Positions 33,631 through 42,345 of a DNA stretch of 64,000 bases are shown piece by piece; within the stretch, counting starts at the first letter, position 1, and the number at the start of each line of letters is the position of its first letter. The translations under genes and the position numbers were made by a program. This DNA comes from Anaerolineales bacterium (GTDB lineage: Bacteria; Chloroflexota; Anaerolineae; Anaerolineales; Villigracilaceae). Below the pieces are notes generated by a model that did no database searches, was not told the DNA's origin, and saw only the letters and a list, made by a program, of their open reading frames with translations. Where the stretch lies: positions 248,001 to 312,000 of the forward strand of contig JABARH010000010.1 in assembly GCA_019187665.1 (NCBI GenBank), read 5' to 3'.

Positions 33631-34748
33631 ACGCCTCGTCCGCACCTCTGCCAAAACAAAAAATACGCCTCCGCGCGCGGCTGGGAAACTGGCTGCTGGG
33701 AACGAACGCCATCCTGCTCTTTGGCTTTCTCTACCTGCCGGTCGTGATTCTGGTCGTCTTCTCGTTCAACGCGACGCGCTCCATCGCAGTCTTAAGCGGT
33801 TTCTCCACCGAATGGTACGCGGCGCTCGCCGCCAACACCGAACTGCTGGATGCCGCCCGTAACAGCCTGCTGGTCGGATTGATCGCCACCATCGTCTCAA
33901 CCATCGTCGGCACATTGACCGCCCTCGCCATGGACCGCTACCACTTCCGCTTCCGCACTGCCTTCGACGCCAACCTCTACCTGCCGATCGTGATCCCCGA
34001 GATCGTGATGGGCATCTCGTTGTTATTGTTCTTCAACCAGGCGCTGTTCCCGTTCCTCAACAGTGTGTTTGGCATGCACGCCACCACCGGGCTGCACACC
34101 ATCACCCTGGCGCACATTGCCTTCGACATTCCCTTTGTCTACGTGATCGTGCGCGCCCGCCTGGCAGACTTTGATCGCAGCCTTGAAGAAGCTGCCGCCG
34201 ACCTCGGCGCGGATGAATGGCAGACGTTCAAGCGCGTCACCCTGCCCCTGCTCATGCCCGGCATCATCGGCGGCGCGCTGATGGCCTTCACGCTTTCACT
34301 CGACGATTACCTGATCACCGCTTTCACCAAGGGCGTGCGCGAACAGACCATGCCGCTCTACATCTACTCGCTTGTGCGGCGCGGCATCACACCGGAGATC
34401 AACGCCCTCTCGACGGCGCTTCTGGCCGGCTCCATCGGTCTGGTGGCCCTCTCGCAGACCGCCCAAAGCGGCGGCGTGGTCTACACCCGCGCCATGAGCC
34501 TTGGTGCATGGCTTGGATTTGGCGCGTTCGGCCTGCTGGGATTGCCCGGCGTTTTCGCCGCGTTTTCCGTTGGCGCCTTCCTCCTGCACACATTGATGCT
34601 GGCCGGGTTTTATTTTGCCTGGCGCACAGTCTCGCCTCTGCGCGAGGAACTGCACGATACAGGCCGTTTCGCGGCGCTTCTGGTCGGAATTACAGTGCTG
34701 GTCTCGACAGTGGCTGTATACTTCTCGTGCTACCTGCTCCTCTTGTAA
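33627..34748 (+). CDS. potC: Polyamine ABC transporter permease PotC with C-terminal extension
   Basis: 373 residues. The first ~265 are a normal PotC: FLYLPVVILVVFSFN, YLPIVIPEIVMGISLLLFF, and the EAA loop EEAAADLGADEWQTFKRVTL, then SLDDYLITAFT. The chain continues for about 105 residues beyond the usual end with three extra hydrophobic segments (around 287-305, 309-330 and 347-372). PotC proteins are usually about 260-280 residues. The extension is in frame with codon use like the rest, so it is not an obvious read-through. Confidence 0.9.
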   Translation: MNASSAPLPKQKIRLRARLGNWLLGTNAILLFGFLYLPVVILVVFSFNATRSIAVLSGFSTEWYAALAANTELLDAARNSLLVGLIATIVSTIVGTLTALAMDRYHFRFRTAFDANLYLPIVIPEIVMGISLLLFFNQALFPFLNSVFGMHATTGLHTITLAHIAFDIPFVYVIVRARLADFDRSLEEAAADLGADEWQTFKRVTLPLLMPGIIGGALMAFTLSLDDYLITAFTKGVREQTMPLYIYSLVRRGITPEINALSTALLAGSIGLVALSQTAQSGGVVYTRAMSLGAWLGFGAFGLLGLPGVFAAFSVGAFLLHTLMLAGFYFAWRTVSPLREELHDTGRFAALLVGITVLVSTVAVYFSCYLLLL

Positions 34749-34819
34749 ATTTAATCGAAGGAGGTGATCCGGCAATCCTGACAGCCCTGTTCGATGAACA
34801 CACACCAAAGGAGATAGAG

Positions 34820-35953
34820 ATGAACAAAATACTGATATACCTGCTTGTCCTGCTTGTCCTGCCCGCCATGCTGCTCGCGGCGTGCCAGCCTGCCGCTCAA
34901 ACGCCTGCCGCGCCCACTGCGGGCGGAACCGACTCTGGGCGCTGCGGCGACCGGTCGAAACTTGCCAAAGAGATCTATCTTTACAATTGGACCGAATACC
35001 TCGACCCGGACCTGAAAGTAAAATTCGAAGAGGAATGCGGCGTCACCGTGATCGAGACCAACTTCGACTCGAACGAATCCCTGCTGGCCACGCTCCAGGC
35101 TGGGGGCGCGGAATACGACGTCATCGTCCCCTCGGATTACATGGTGCAGATCCTGATCGCCGAAGGCTACGTGATGAAACTCGACTACAGCGTGATCACG
35201 AACATCAAGAACATGGAAGCGCTGAACGTCAATCAATACTTCGATCCCGAACAGGAATACACGGTGCCGTGGTTCTGGGGCACCTCCGGCTTTGCAGTGG
35301 ATACGAGCGTCGTCAAGGAGTACACTAACTCGTGGAGTATGTTGTTCGATCCGAATTCGCCCTACTGCGGCAAGATCAGCATGCTCAAGGATGAACGCGA
35401 AACGATCGGCGCGGCGTTAATGTATCTCGGTTACTCCATCAACGATACCGATCCGGCCCACCTCGAGCAGGCCAAGACCCTGCTTATCGAGCAATCCAAG
35501 TGTGTCAAGGCCTACGATAGCGAAACCAACGACGACCTGATCATCACCGGCGAAATCGTCCTCTCTCACATGTGGACCGGCGATGCGCTCCTGGCGAGCG
35601 ACCCCGATACGGGCGGCCGCGCAGACATTGCCTATGTGATCCCGAAGGAAGGCTGTACCATCTGGCAGGATAACATGGCTGTGCCCACCACCGCGCCCAA
35701 CGCCTACACTGCGATGGTGTTCATCAACTACATGCAATACCCAGAGATCGCCGCGCAAAACGCCGTATTTGTGGGCTACGCTTCGCCAAACAAGGCCGCC
35801 AAAGCCTTCATTGATCCCGAAATGCTCGCCAATCAAGGTGTGTACCCACCGCCTGAAGTGGAAAAAACCCTGCAATGGATTCAGGACGTGGGCGACGCCC
35901 TCGGACTATACGACCGCATCTGGACGGAGTTCCTCGCCGCAGTCGGAAGTTAA
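34820..35953 (+). CDS. potD: Spermidine/putrescine-binding lipoprotein PotD
   Basis: 377 residues. Extracytoplasmic polyamine receptor: lipobox LLAAC (Cys22), short Ala/Pro linker, then the type II binding fold: YLYNWTEYLDPDLKVKFEEE, ETNFDSNESLLATLQAGG, YDVIVPSDYMV, VPWFWGTSGFAVD and WQDNMAVPTTAPN. ATG at 34820 with AAAGGAGA site; the frame is open upstream through potC but that is an out-of-frame shadow. A terminator ends the patA-potABCD unit. Confidence 0.93.
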   Translation: MNKILIYLLVLLVLPAMLLAACQPAAQTPAAPTAGGTDSGRCGDRSKLAKEIYLYNWTEYLDPDLKVKFEEECGVTVIETNFDSNESLLATLQAGGAEYDVIVPSDYMVQILIAEGYVMKLDYSVITNIKNMEALNVNQYFDPEQEYTVPWFWGTSGFAVDTSVVKEYTNSWSMLFDPNSPYCGKISMLKDERETIGAALMYLGYSINDTDPAHLEQAKTLLIEQSKCVKAYDSETNDDLIITGEIVLSHMWTGDALLASDPDTGGRADIAYVIPKEGCTIWQDNMAVPTTAPNAYTAMVFINYMQYPEIAAQNAVFVGYASPNKAAKAFIDPEMLANQGVYPPPEVEKTLQWIQDVGDALGLYDRIWTEFLAAVGS

Positions 35954-35963
35954 CCTCTCTCCA

Positions 35964-35997
35964 GGCGGCGGTCGCTTGAAAACGACCGCCGCCTTTT
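35964..35997 (+). terminator. Rho-independent terminator after potD
   Basis: GGCGGCGGTCG (35964-35974), 8-nt loop, CGACCGCCGCC (35983-35993), then TTTT. Perfect 11-bp GC-rich stem. Confidence 0.88.
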
Positions 35998-36166
35998 GCT
36001 TACCCCGCGCGTCGCCAGAGCCCGATCGCTCGCGGCGACGGAACATGGGTCATCCACAAACAGGGGCGCTCCGCCGCGATCACGCGGCCGCGTCGCCGCC
36101 AAACCCTGGAACTGCCAAACTAACTCGCCTGTGCGGGTTATAAAACGAATGGAGTAGAAAGGAATC

Positions 36167-37369
36167 ATGAAAGTATTACTCGTTGGTGTGGGAGGGGTGG
36201 GGGAAGCCATTGCCGCCATTGCAAAACCACGTGAGTGGATGAAGTTAATGGTGCTTGCCGATTACAACATCAAACGCGCTGAGGAGGTGCAAAAGAAATT
36301 GGGGGATGCGGAACGATTCCCGATCGAAGCGATTGACGCCAGCAAACAGGAAAGCATCGAAGCGCTGGCGAAGAAATACAACGTTGACCTCATTATGAAC
36401 GCGGTGGATCCCGTGTTCAACAAACAAATTTTCGACGCGGCGTACAACGTCGGCGTCAACTACATGGATATGGCGATGACCCTCTCCGAGCCGCATCCGA
36501 CCGACCCGTTCAATAAGGTCGGCGTCAAACTCGGTGATTATCAGTTTGACAAAGCGAAGGACTGGGAGAAAAAAGGTTTGCTCGCCCTCGTCGGCTTCGG
36601 CGTGGAACCTGGCATGGCGGATGTGTTCGCGCGTTATGCGGCGGATCATCTCTTCGATGAGATTGACGAGATCGGCGTGCGCGACGGCGGCGACCTGTAC
36701 GTGGAAGGGCTTGAATTCGCGCCCACGTTTTCAATTTGGACGACGATCGAAGAATGTTTGAATCCGCCCGTTGTGTACGAGGAGGGCAAAGGCTGGTTCA
36801 CCACCGCGCCGTTTTCCGAACCCGAAATGTTCGACTTCCCCGAAGGCATCGGCAAAGTGGAAGTGGTCAACGTGGAGCATGAGGAAGTCCTGCTTGTGCC
36901 GCGTGGAATCAAGAATGTCAAACGTGTCACATTCAAATACGGCCTCGGCGATGAATTCACTGATGTGTTGCGGACTCTTCACAAGTTGAATTTAGACAAC
37001 AAGGAAAAGATCAAAGTCAAGGGTGTCGAAGTCTCCCCGCGCGATGTGGTCGCCGCGTGCCTGCCAGACCCCGCGCACCTCGGCGATAAGATGCACGGCA
37101 AGACTTGCGCAGGTACGTGGGTAAAAGGCACGAAAGATGGAAAGCAAAAAGAAGTTTACCTTTATCAAGTCGCCGACAATCAAGAGTGCATGAGCAAGTG
37201 GAACTGTCAGGCGGTCGTCGCGCAGACCGCGTTCACGCCCGTCATCGCGATGGAGTTACTCGAAAAAGGAATCTGGAAAGGCGCGGGCGTGCTGGGACCC
37301 GAAGCGTTTGATCCTATCCCGTTTATGGAGCGGATGGCAGAGTATGGATTTCCGTATGGGATTCGGTAG
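36167..37369 (+). CDS. Saccharopine dehydrogenase-family protein
   Basis: 400 residues. N-terminal NAD(P) fold GVGGVGEA (7-14), ADYNIKRAEEVQ, then VDLIMNAVDPVFNKQIFDAAYNVGVNYMDMA and GFGVEPGMADVFARYAADH, which are the saccharopine/carboxynorspermidine dehydrogenase type. In polyamine context it could reduce an imine between an amine and an aldehyde (carboxynorspermidine- or saccharopine-like), or act in lysine breakdown. AAAGGA ribosome site and a TATAAA box about 26 nt upstream, separate from the pot operon. Confidence 0.75.
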   Translation: MKVLLVGVGGVGEAIAAIAKPREWMKLMVLADYNIKRAEEVQKKLGDAERFPIEAIDASKQESIEALAKKYNVDLIMNAVDPVFNKQIFDAAYNVGVNYMDMAMTLSEPHPTDPFNKVGVKLGDYQFDKAKDWEKKGLLALVGFGVEPGMADVFARYAADHLFDEIDEIGVRDGGDLYVEGLEFAPTFSIWTTIEECLNPPVVYEEGKGWFTTAPFSEPEMFDFPEGIGKVEVVNVEHEEVLLVPRGIKNVKRVTFKYGLGDEFTDVLRTLHKLNLDNKEKIKVKGVEVSPRDVVAACLPDPAHLGDKMHGKTCAGTWVKGTKDGKQKEVYLYQVADNQECMSKWNCQAVVAQTAFTPVIAMELLEKGIWKGAGVLGPEAFDPIPFMERMAEYGFPYGIR

Positions 37370-37516
37370 ACAGGTACGCACGTACACACGTACACACGTA
37401 CACAGGTACACAGGTAGACACGTACACAGGTAGACACGTACACAGGTAGACACGTACACAGGTAGACACGTACACATGGGAAACCTGTTTACTTGTCTAC
37501 GTGTATACGTGTTTAC
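37369..37516. repeat. Octamer array with inverted arm
   Basis: About 12 units of GTACACAC/GTAGACAC/GTACACAG, then from 37486 the inverse orientation (GTTTACTTGTCTACGTGTATACGTGTTTAC). The two parts can fold back on each other downstream of the saccharopine dehydrogenase-like gene. Confidence 0.82.
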
Positions 37517-37545
37517 CCTCCCTCGTCCCTTTCGGAATAAACGTA

Positions 37546-37574
37546 TTGCCAACGATTAATCGCAATCGTATAAT
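37546..37574 (+). promoter_or_regulatory. Promoter of the first aminobutyraldehyde dehydrogenase gene
   Basis: TTGCCA (37546-37551), 17-nt spacer, TATAAT (37569-37574), 33 nt before the ATG with GAGGAG in between. Confidence 0.75.
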
Positions 37575-37607
37575 TCCAACATCCTGAAACTCTCACGAGG
37601 AGAAAAG

Positions 37608-39047
37608 ATGGACTATAAACTTTGGATCGACGGCAAGTGGGTGGATTCGCAAGGCGGCGAGAAGATGCAGATCGAGAATCCTGCCACGGGCGAAAGGATC
37701 GCGGAGGTGCAGGGCGCGTCGCGGGCGGATGTGGACAGGGCTGTGCAAGCCGCGAAGTCCGCGTTTTACGATGGACGTTGGTCGCGCAAGACTCCCAGCG
37801 AGCGTTCGAAGGCGATCTGGAAACTGGCTGACCTGCTCGAAGCCAACTCGGAGGAATTTGCGCGCGTCGAAAGCGAGAACACAGGCAAGCCGTATAAATT
37901 TTTGAGCCTCGCAAGTGATGTTCCATTTACAGTGGACAACTTGCGATTTTTTGCGACTGCCGCGCGCGACACGCATGGATCGCACGCGGGCGAATTCATG
38001 GCGGGCTACACGTCCATCTATCGGCGCGAGCCTGTGGGAGTCATCGGGCAGATCACGCCGTGGAATTATCCGCTCAACATGGCGGGCTGGAAGATCGGTC
38101 CCGCGCTCGCGGCGGGATGCACGATCGTGTTGAAGCCCGCGCCTGGCACGCCGCTCACCACGTTGATGCTTGCGGAATTAATTAAAGAAGCAGGGATTCC
38201 CGATGGCGTGGTCAACATTATCGCGGGCGGCAACGACGCGGGTCAGGCGTTGACGGAGCATCCCGACGTGCGGATGATCTGCGTGACGGGTTCTTCTGGC
38301 ACGGGCAAAAAAGTGATGAAGACCGCGGCGGATACGTTGAAGCGCGTACATCTTGAACTGGGAGGCAAAGCGCCGTTCATCGTGTTCGACGATTCGGATC
38401 CCGAACTGGTCGCGGCGAAAGCGTCCTTTGCGGCGACGGCGAATACAGGGCAAGATTGCACCGCCGCGACGCGTATCTACGTGGAAAAAGGTCGCGCCAA
38501 AGATATGCGCGAGGCGGTCGTTGAAGCGATGAGGAATACAAAAGTCGGTCTGCCGTTTGACGATGGCGTTGTGATGGGTCCGTTGATCTCAGGCATCCAA
38601 CGCGAGCGCGTGAGCGGATTCGTTGATCGCGCGAAATCGCAAGGCGCGAAGATTCTCACAGGTGGTGGTGTGCCGAAAGATTTGCAGAAGGGCTACTACT
38701 ACGAGCCGACGGTCATCTCAGATGTTCAACAGGATTGGGAGATCGTGCAAAGCGAAGTGTTTGGTCCCGTGATCACCGTGCAGGAATTTGATAACGAAGA
38801 ACAGGCGTTGCATTTCGGCAACGATGTGTTGTACGGCTTGGCGGCGTCTGTGTTCACCAAAGATGTCGGTCGCGCCATGCGACTCACGAGTCAACTGGAG
38901 TTCGGCACGGTCTGGGTCAACGACCATTTGCCGATCACCTCCGAAACTCCGCACGGCGGATTCAAACAATCAGGCTTCGGCAAGGATCTATCGGCGGAGG
39001 CGGTTGGCGATTATCAGATCACGAAGCATGTGATGATCGCGCAATAA
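37608..39047 (+). CDS. patD: Gamma-aminobutyraldehyde dehydrogenase
   Basis: 479-residue NAD-dependent ALDH oxidising 4-aminobutyraldehyde to GABA. It matches the YdcW/PatD type: MDYKLWIDGKWVDSQGG, ITPWNYPLNMAGWKIGPALA, LELGGKAP (general base Glu250), NTGQDCTAATR with catalytic Cys284, QSEVFGPVITVQEFDNEEQ, WVNDHLPITSETPHGG and the SGFGKDLS-DYQITKHVM end. Stands after its own promoter. A close paralogue lies at 40775. Confidence 0.85.
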   Translation: MDYKLWIDGKWVDSQGGEKMQIENPATGERIAEVQGASRADVDRAVQAAKSAFYDGRWSRKTPSERSKAIWKLADLLEANSEEFARVESENTGKPYKFLSLASDVPFTVDNLRFFATAARDTHGSHAGEFMAGYTSIYRREPVGVIGQITPWNYPLNMAGWKIGPALAAGCTIVLKPAPGTPLTTLMLAELIKEAGIPDGVVNIIAGGNDAGQALTEHPDVRMICVTGSSGTGKKVMKTAADTLKRVHLELGGKAPFIVFDDSDPELVAAKASFAATANTGQDCTAATRIYVEKGRAKDMREAVVEAMRNTKVGLPFDDGVVMGPLISGIQRERVSGFVDRAKSQGAKILTGGGVPKDLQKGYYYEPTVISDVQQDWEIVQSEVFGPVITVQEFDNEEQALHFGNDVLYGLAASVFTKDVGRAMRLTSQLEFGTVWVNDHLPITSETPHGGFKQSGFGKDLSAEAVGDYQITKHVMIAQ

Positions 39048-39055
39048 AGTGAATA

Positions 39056-39109
39056 GTCGGCGTTCTCTCACGCCGACGGACGCGTTAGGACACGTTAGAG
39101 AACGTGTCC
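39056..39109. terminator. Tandem hairpins between aldehyde dehydrogenase genes
   Basis: GTCGGCG/CGCCGAC (39056-39062, 39071-39077) and GGACACGTT/AACGTGTCC (39088-39096, 39101-39109, 4-nt loop). No T-run; may be a factor-dependent end or REP-like. A TATAAT box follows at 39149-39154, 28 nt before the next start. Confidence 0.5.
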
Positions 39110-39182
39110 TACACATGGTCTTGCAAAGTTTTTGAAAATACATTTTTATATAATTCCTCAAAAAGAATGATTGGAGAAGTAC

Positions 39183-40607
39183 ATGGAATATAAACTCTTA
39201 ATTGACGGTCAATGGGGCGGGAGCGGGACTCCGCTGGAGGTGAAAAATAAATACAGCGGCGAAACGGTTGGCGTGGTTCAAACCGCCACCAAAGAGGATT
39301 TGAATAAAGCCATAGATGCCGCTGAACGCGCCGAAGATACGATGGCAGACATGCCCGCGCACAAACGCGCCGACATTCTGCTGCGCGTGGCGAGTCTGAT
39401 CCGCGAACGATCCGAGGATTTGTCAAAGACCATTGCCGCCGAGGCGGGCAAGGCGCTCAAGTTTGCGCGCGCCGAAGTGGATCGCGCCCAAAGCACGTTC
39501 ACGATCGCCGCCGAAGAAGCGAAACGATTACACGGCGAGACGATCCCGCTGGATGCGGTTCCAAGTGGCGAAGGATTCTTCGGATTCTGGACCCGCCGTC
39601 CCGTCGGTGTGATCGCGGCGATTAGTCCGTTCAATTTTCCCCTCAATCTGGTCGCGCATAAAGTGGCTCCTGCATTGGCGGCGGGCAACACGGTGGTGTT
39701 GAAGCCTGCCACGACGACTCCGCTCGCGGCGGTGAAGTTGTGTCAAATCCTGCATGAGGCGGGAGTCCCTGCTGGGGCGATCAATCTCGTTGTCGGCGGC
39801 GGCGGGACGGTGGGCGAGTGGCTCATCACCGACGAGCGCGTGGACAAGATCACGTTCACGGGTTCGCCTGAAATTGGTCGGCATATCTTGGCTGTGGCTG
39901 GAATCAAAAAAGTGACTCTCGAACTCGGCAACACATCGCCTGTGGTCGTCGCACCCGATGCGGATTTGGACTTCGTCGCCAAACGCTGCGCGGTCGGCGC
40001 GTATTACAACTCGGGACAGGTGTGTATTTCGGTGCAGCGCATTTACAGCGAAAAGAAAGTGTTCGAGCCGTTCTCGGAGAAATTCGTCAAAGCGACGGAG
40101 GCGATGGTGGTGGGCGATCCGCTCGATGAGCGCGTGGACGTGGGACCGATGATCGACTCGAAGGAAGTGGATCGAATCGAAAGTTGGGTCAACGAGGCGC
40201 AGGGTTCGGGTGCGAAAGTGTTGACGGGCGCGAAGCGCGAAGGCACAGTGTATTATCCGACCATCCTCACCAACGTTGAATCGGATATGAAAGTTGTGGC
40301 GGAGGAAACGTTCGGTCCTGTGGCGTCGGTGATCTCGAGCGATGATTTTGAAACGGCGTTGAAGCAAGCCAATGATTCAAAGTTTGGTTTGCAAGTCGGC
40401 GTTTTCACTAACGATGTGAACCGCGTGCTCAAAGCGGTAAAACGATTGAACTTCGGCGGTGTTATCGTCAATGACACGCCGAACTTCCGCGCCGATCACA
40501 TGCCCTACGGTGGCAATCGCCAAAGCGGACTCGGGCGCGAGGGTTTGAAGTTTGCGATGGAAGATATGACGAATATTCAATTGGTGGCGATACGGTTGGG
40601 TGCGTAA
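39183..40607 (+). CDS. NAD(P)-dependent aldehyde dehydrogenase (succinate-semialdehyde/lactaldehyde group)
   Basis: 474 residues. ALDH blocks: SPFNFPLNLVAHKVAPALAAGN, TFTGSPEIGRHI, LELGNTSP (base Glu), NSGQVCISVQR with catalytic Cys281, ETFGPVASVI, DTPNFRADHMPYGG. The short 475-residue form with FNFPLNLVAHK resembles lactaldehyde, sulfolactaldehyde and succinate-semialdehyde dehydrogenases. With GabT downstream, succinate semialdehyde is the economical guess, but specificity is not fixed by visible residues. ATG at 39183 has GGAGAA 5 nt upstream; the in-frame TTG at 39171 is less likely. Confidence 0.75.
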   Translation: MEYKLLIDGQWGGSGTPLEVKNKYSGETVGVVQTATKEDLNKAIDAAERAEDTMADMPAHKRADILLRVASLIRERSEDLSKTIAAEAGKALKFARAEVDRAQSTFTIAAEEAKRLHGETIPLDAVPSGEGFFGFWTRRPVGVIAAISPFNFPLNLVAHKVAPALAAGNTVVLKPATTTPLAAVKLCQILHEAGVPAGAINLVVGGGGTVGEWLITDERVDKITFTGSPEIGRHILAVAGIKKVTLELGNTSPVVVAPDADLDFVAKRCAVGAYYNSGQVCISVQRIYSEKKVFEPFSEKFVKATEAMVVGDPLDERVDVGPMIDSKEVDRIESWVNEAQGSGAKVLTGAKREGTVYYPTILTNVESDMKVVAEETFGPVASVISSDDFETALKQANDSKFGLQVGVFTNDVNRVLKAVKRLNFGGVIVNDTPNFRADHMPYGGNRQSGLGREGLKFAMEDMTNIQLVAIRLGA

Positions 40608-40615
40608 ATACTTCG

Positions 40616-40754
40616 TTGGTCGAGTAGGGTCGAGCGATAGCGAGACCCGTATCGAGACCAACTGGTATTCAAAGGTACTTTTGCAACAAATGTTAGTTTG
40701 CGGACTGGTGGTCTCGATACGCTCGCAAACCCCGCTCGCTACTCGACCACCGAA
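40616..40754. repeat. GGTGGTCGAGTA palindromic element, copy 2
   Basis: Starts TTGGTCGAGTAG, contains CGTATCGAGACCAACTGG, core TACTTTTGCAACAAATGTTAG, TTTGCGGACTGGTGGTCTCG, and ends CTACTCGACCACCGAA. The block order matches 26800-26937. Fills the spacer before the second patD gene. Confidence 0.82.
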
Positions 40755-40774
40755 TAACATGAAGAGGAGAAACC

Positions 40775-42217
40775 ATGAACTACAAACTTTGGATTGACGG
40801 CAAGTGGGAGGATACGAAGGGTGGGAAGATGATGTCCATTGAAGACCCTGCGACGGGGAAGAATATTGCAGAGGTGGTGGATGCCAGCCGCGAGGATGTG
40901 AATCGCGCGGTGCAAGCCGCCAAGACCGCGTTCTACGATGGTCGCTGGTCGAAGAAGACTCCGAGTGAGCGTTCAAAAATCATCTGGAAACTCGCCGACC
41001 TGATGGAAGCCAACGCAGAGAAATTGGCGAAGGTCGAATCGGAAAACACGGGCAAGCCGTACGAGTTCGTGAGTCTCGGCGGCGATATTCCGTTTGCAGT
41101 AGATAATCTCCGCTTCTTCGCAAGTGCGGCGCGTGATACGCACGGATCGCACGCGGGCGAATTTATGACGGGTTACACATCCATTTATCGGCGCGAGCCT
41201 GTCGGCGTGGTCGGGCAGATCGCGCCGTGGAATTATCCCGTGATGATGGCGGCGTGGAAGATCGGTCCTGCGCTCGCGGCGGGATGCACCATCGTGTTAA
41301 AGCCCGCGCCTGGCACGCCGCTCACCACGTTGATGCTCGGTGAAATTATCAAAGAGGCGGGCATCCCCGATGGCGTCGTCAACATCATCTCTGGCGGCAA
41401 CGACGCGGGTCAAGCCATCGTCGAGCATCCCGATGTGCGCATGGTGAGTCTCACGGGTTCCACTGGCACGGGCAAGAAAATTATGAAGACTGCCGCAGAC
41501 ACACTCAAGCGCGTGCATCTCGAACTCGGCGGCAAGGCTCCGTTCATCGTGTTCGATGATTCTGATCCCGAACTTGTCGCGGCGAAAGCGTCCATGGCGG
41601 CGTACATGAACACGGGGCAGGACTGCACAGCGGCGACCAGACTCTACGTCGAGCGAGGCAAGTCGAAGGTCATGCAAGAAGCGGTTGTCGAGGCGATGAA
41701 AAATGTCAAAGTGGGGCTTCCGTTTGAAGATGGAGTCCAGATGGGTCCGTTGATCTCGAAAGTCCAGCGCGAGCGCGTGTCTGGATTCGTCGAGCGCGCA
41801 AAATCCGCTGGCGCAAAAATTCTCACGGGCGGCGGCGTGCCGAAGGGATTCGATCAGGGATATTTCTTTGAGCCAACTGTGATCACAAACGTGCAACAGG
41901 ATTCTGAAATTGTGCAACAGGAAGTGTTCGGACCCGTTGTGACCGTGCAGGAATTTTCGGATGAAGCCGACGCGCTGAGCAAGGGCAACGATGTGTTGTA
42001 CGGACTCGCCGCTTCGATCTTCACCCGCGACATCGGACGCGCGATGCGCCTCTCTTCGCAACTGGAGTTTGGTACCGTTTGGGTCAACGATCATCTCCCC
42101 TTGACCTCCGAAACCCCGCACGGCGGATTCAAGCAATCGGGCTTCGGCAAAGATTTATCGGCGGAAGCGATCGGCGATTATCAGATCACGAAGCATGTGA
42201 TGGTGGCGCAGGGGTGA
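40775..42217 (+). CDS. Gamma-aminobutyraldehyde dehydrogenase, paralogue
   Basis: 480 residues, colinear with the protein at 37608 along its whole length and identical over most blocks (NYKLWIDGKW, RWSKKTPSERSK, AGEFMTGYTSIYRREPVGV, LELGGKAP, NTGQDCTAATR with Cys284, the same C-terminus). Differences cluster around the substrate tunnel (APWNYPVMMAAW against TPWNYPLNMAGW; SMAAYMN against SFAATAN), so the two may prefer different aldehydes, for instance aminobutyr- and aminopropionaldehyde. GAGGAGAAACC ribosome site. Confidence 0.83.
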   Translation: MNYKLWIDGKWEDTKGGKMMSIEDPATGKNIAEVVDASREDVNRAVQAAKTAFYDGRWSKKTPSERSKIIWKLADLMEANAEKLAKVESENTGKPYEFVSLGGDIPFAVDNLRFFASAARDTHGSHAGEFMTGYTSIYRREPVGVVGQIAPWNYPVMMAAWKIGPALAAGCTIVLKPAPGTPLTTLMLGEIIKEAGIPDGVVNIISGGNDAGQAIVEHPDVRMVSLTGSTGTGKKIMKTAADTLKRVHLELGGKAPFIVFDDSDPELVAAKASMAAYMNTGQDCTAATRLYVERGKSKVMQEAVVEAMKNVKVGLPFEDGVQMGPLISKVQRERVSGFVERAKSAGAKILTGGGVPKGFDQGYFFEPTVITNVQQDSEIVQQEVFGPVVTVQEFSDEADALSKGNDVLYGLAASIFTRDIGRAMRLSSQLEFGTVWVNDHLPLTSETPHGGFKQSGFGKDLSAEAIGDYQITKHVMVAQG

Positions 42218-42224
42218 GTGAGTG

Positions 42225-42345
42225 TTCCAGTGTCAAGTTGCCAGGTGTCACGTATTGGCGGTCTCAAGAAATCCCTCAAACCTCCCACTTGACATCTGAC
42301 ACCGAAACACCTGACACTCTAACTTGACACAGGAATACGTGACAC
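42225..42345. repeat. Spacer of inverted GTGTCA/TGACAC words
   Basis: AGTGTCAAGTTGCCAGG and GTGTCACGTATT on the left are answered by CACTTGACATCTGACACC, CACCTGACACTC, ACTTGACAC and AATACGTGACAC on the right, giving several alternative stems just before gabT. The ATG follows the last TGACAC directly with no Shine-Dalgarno site. Confidence 0.6.

Noticed and set aside
34217..34819. Extended 578-residue frame upstream of potD
   Set aside because: It reads potC in a wrong frame; the signal peptide, lipobox and AAAGGAGA site place the start at 34820.
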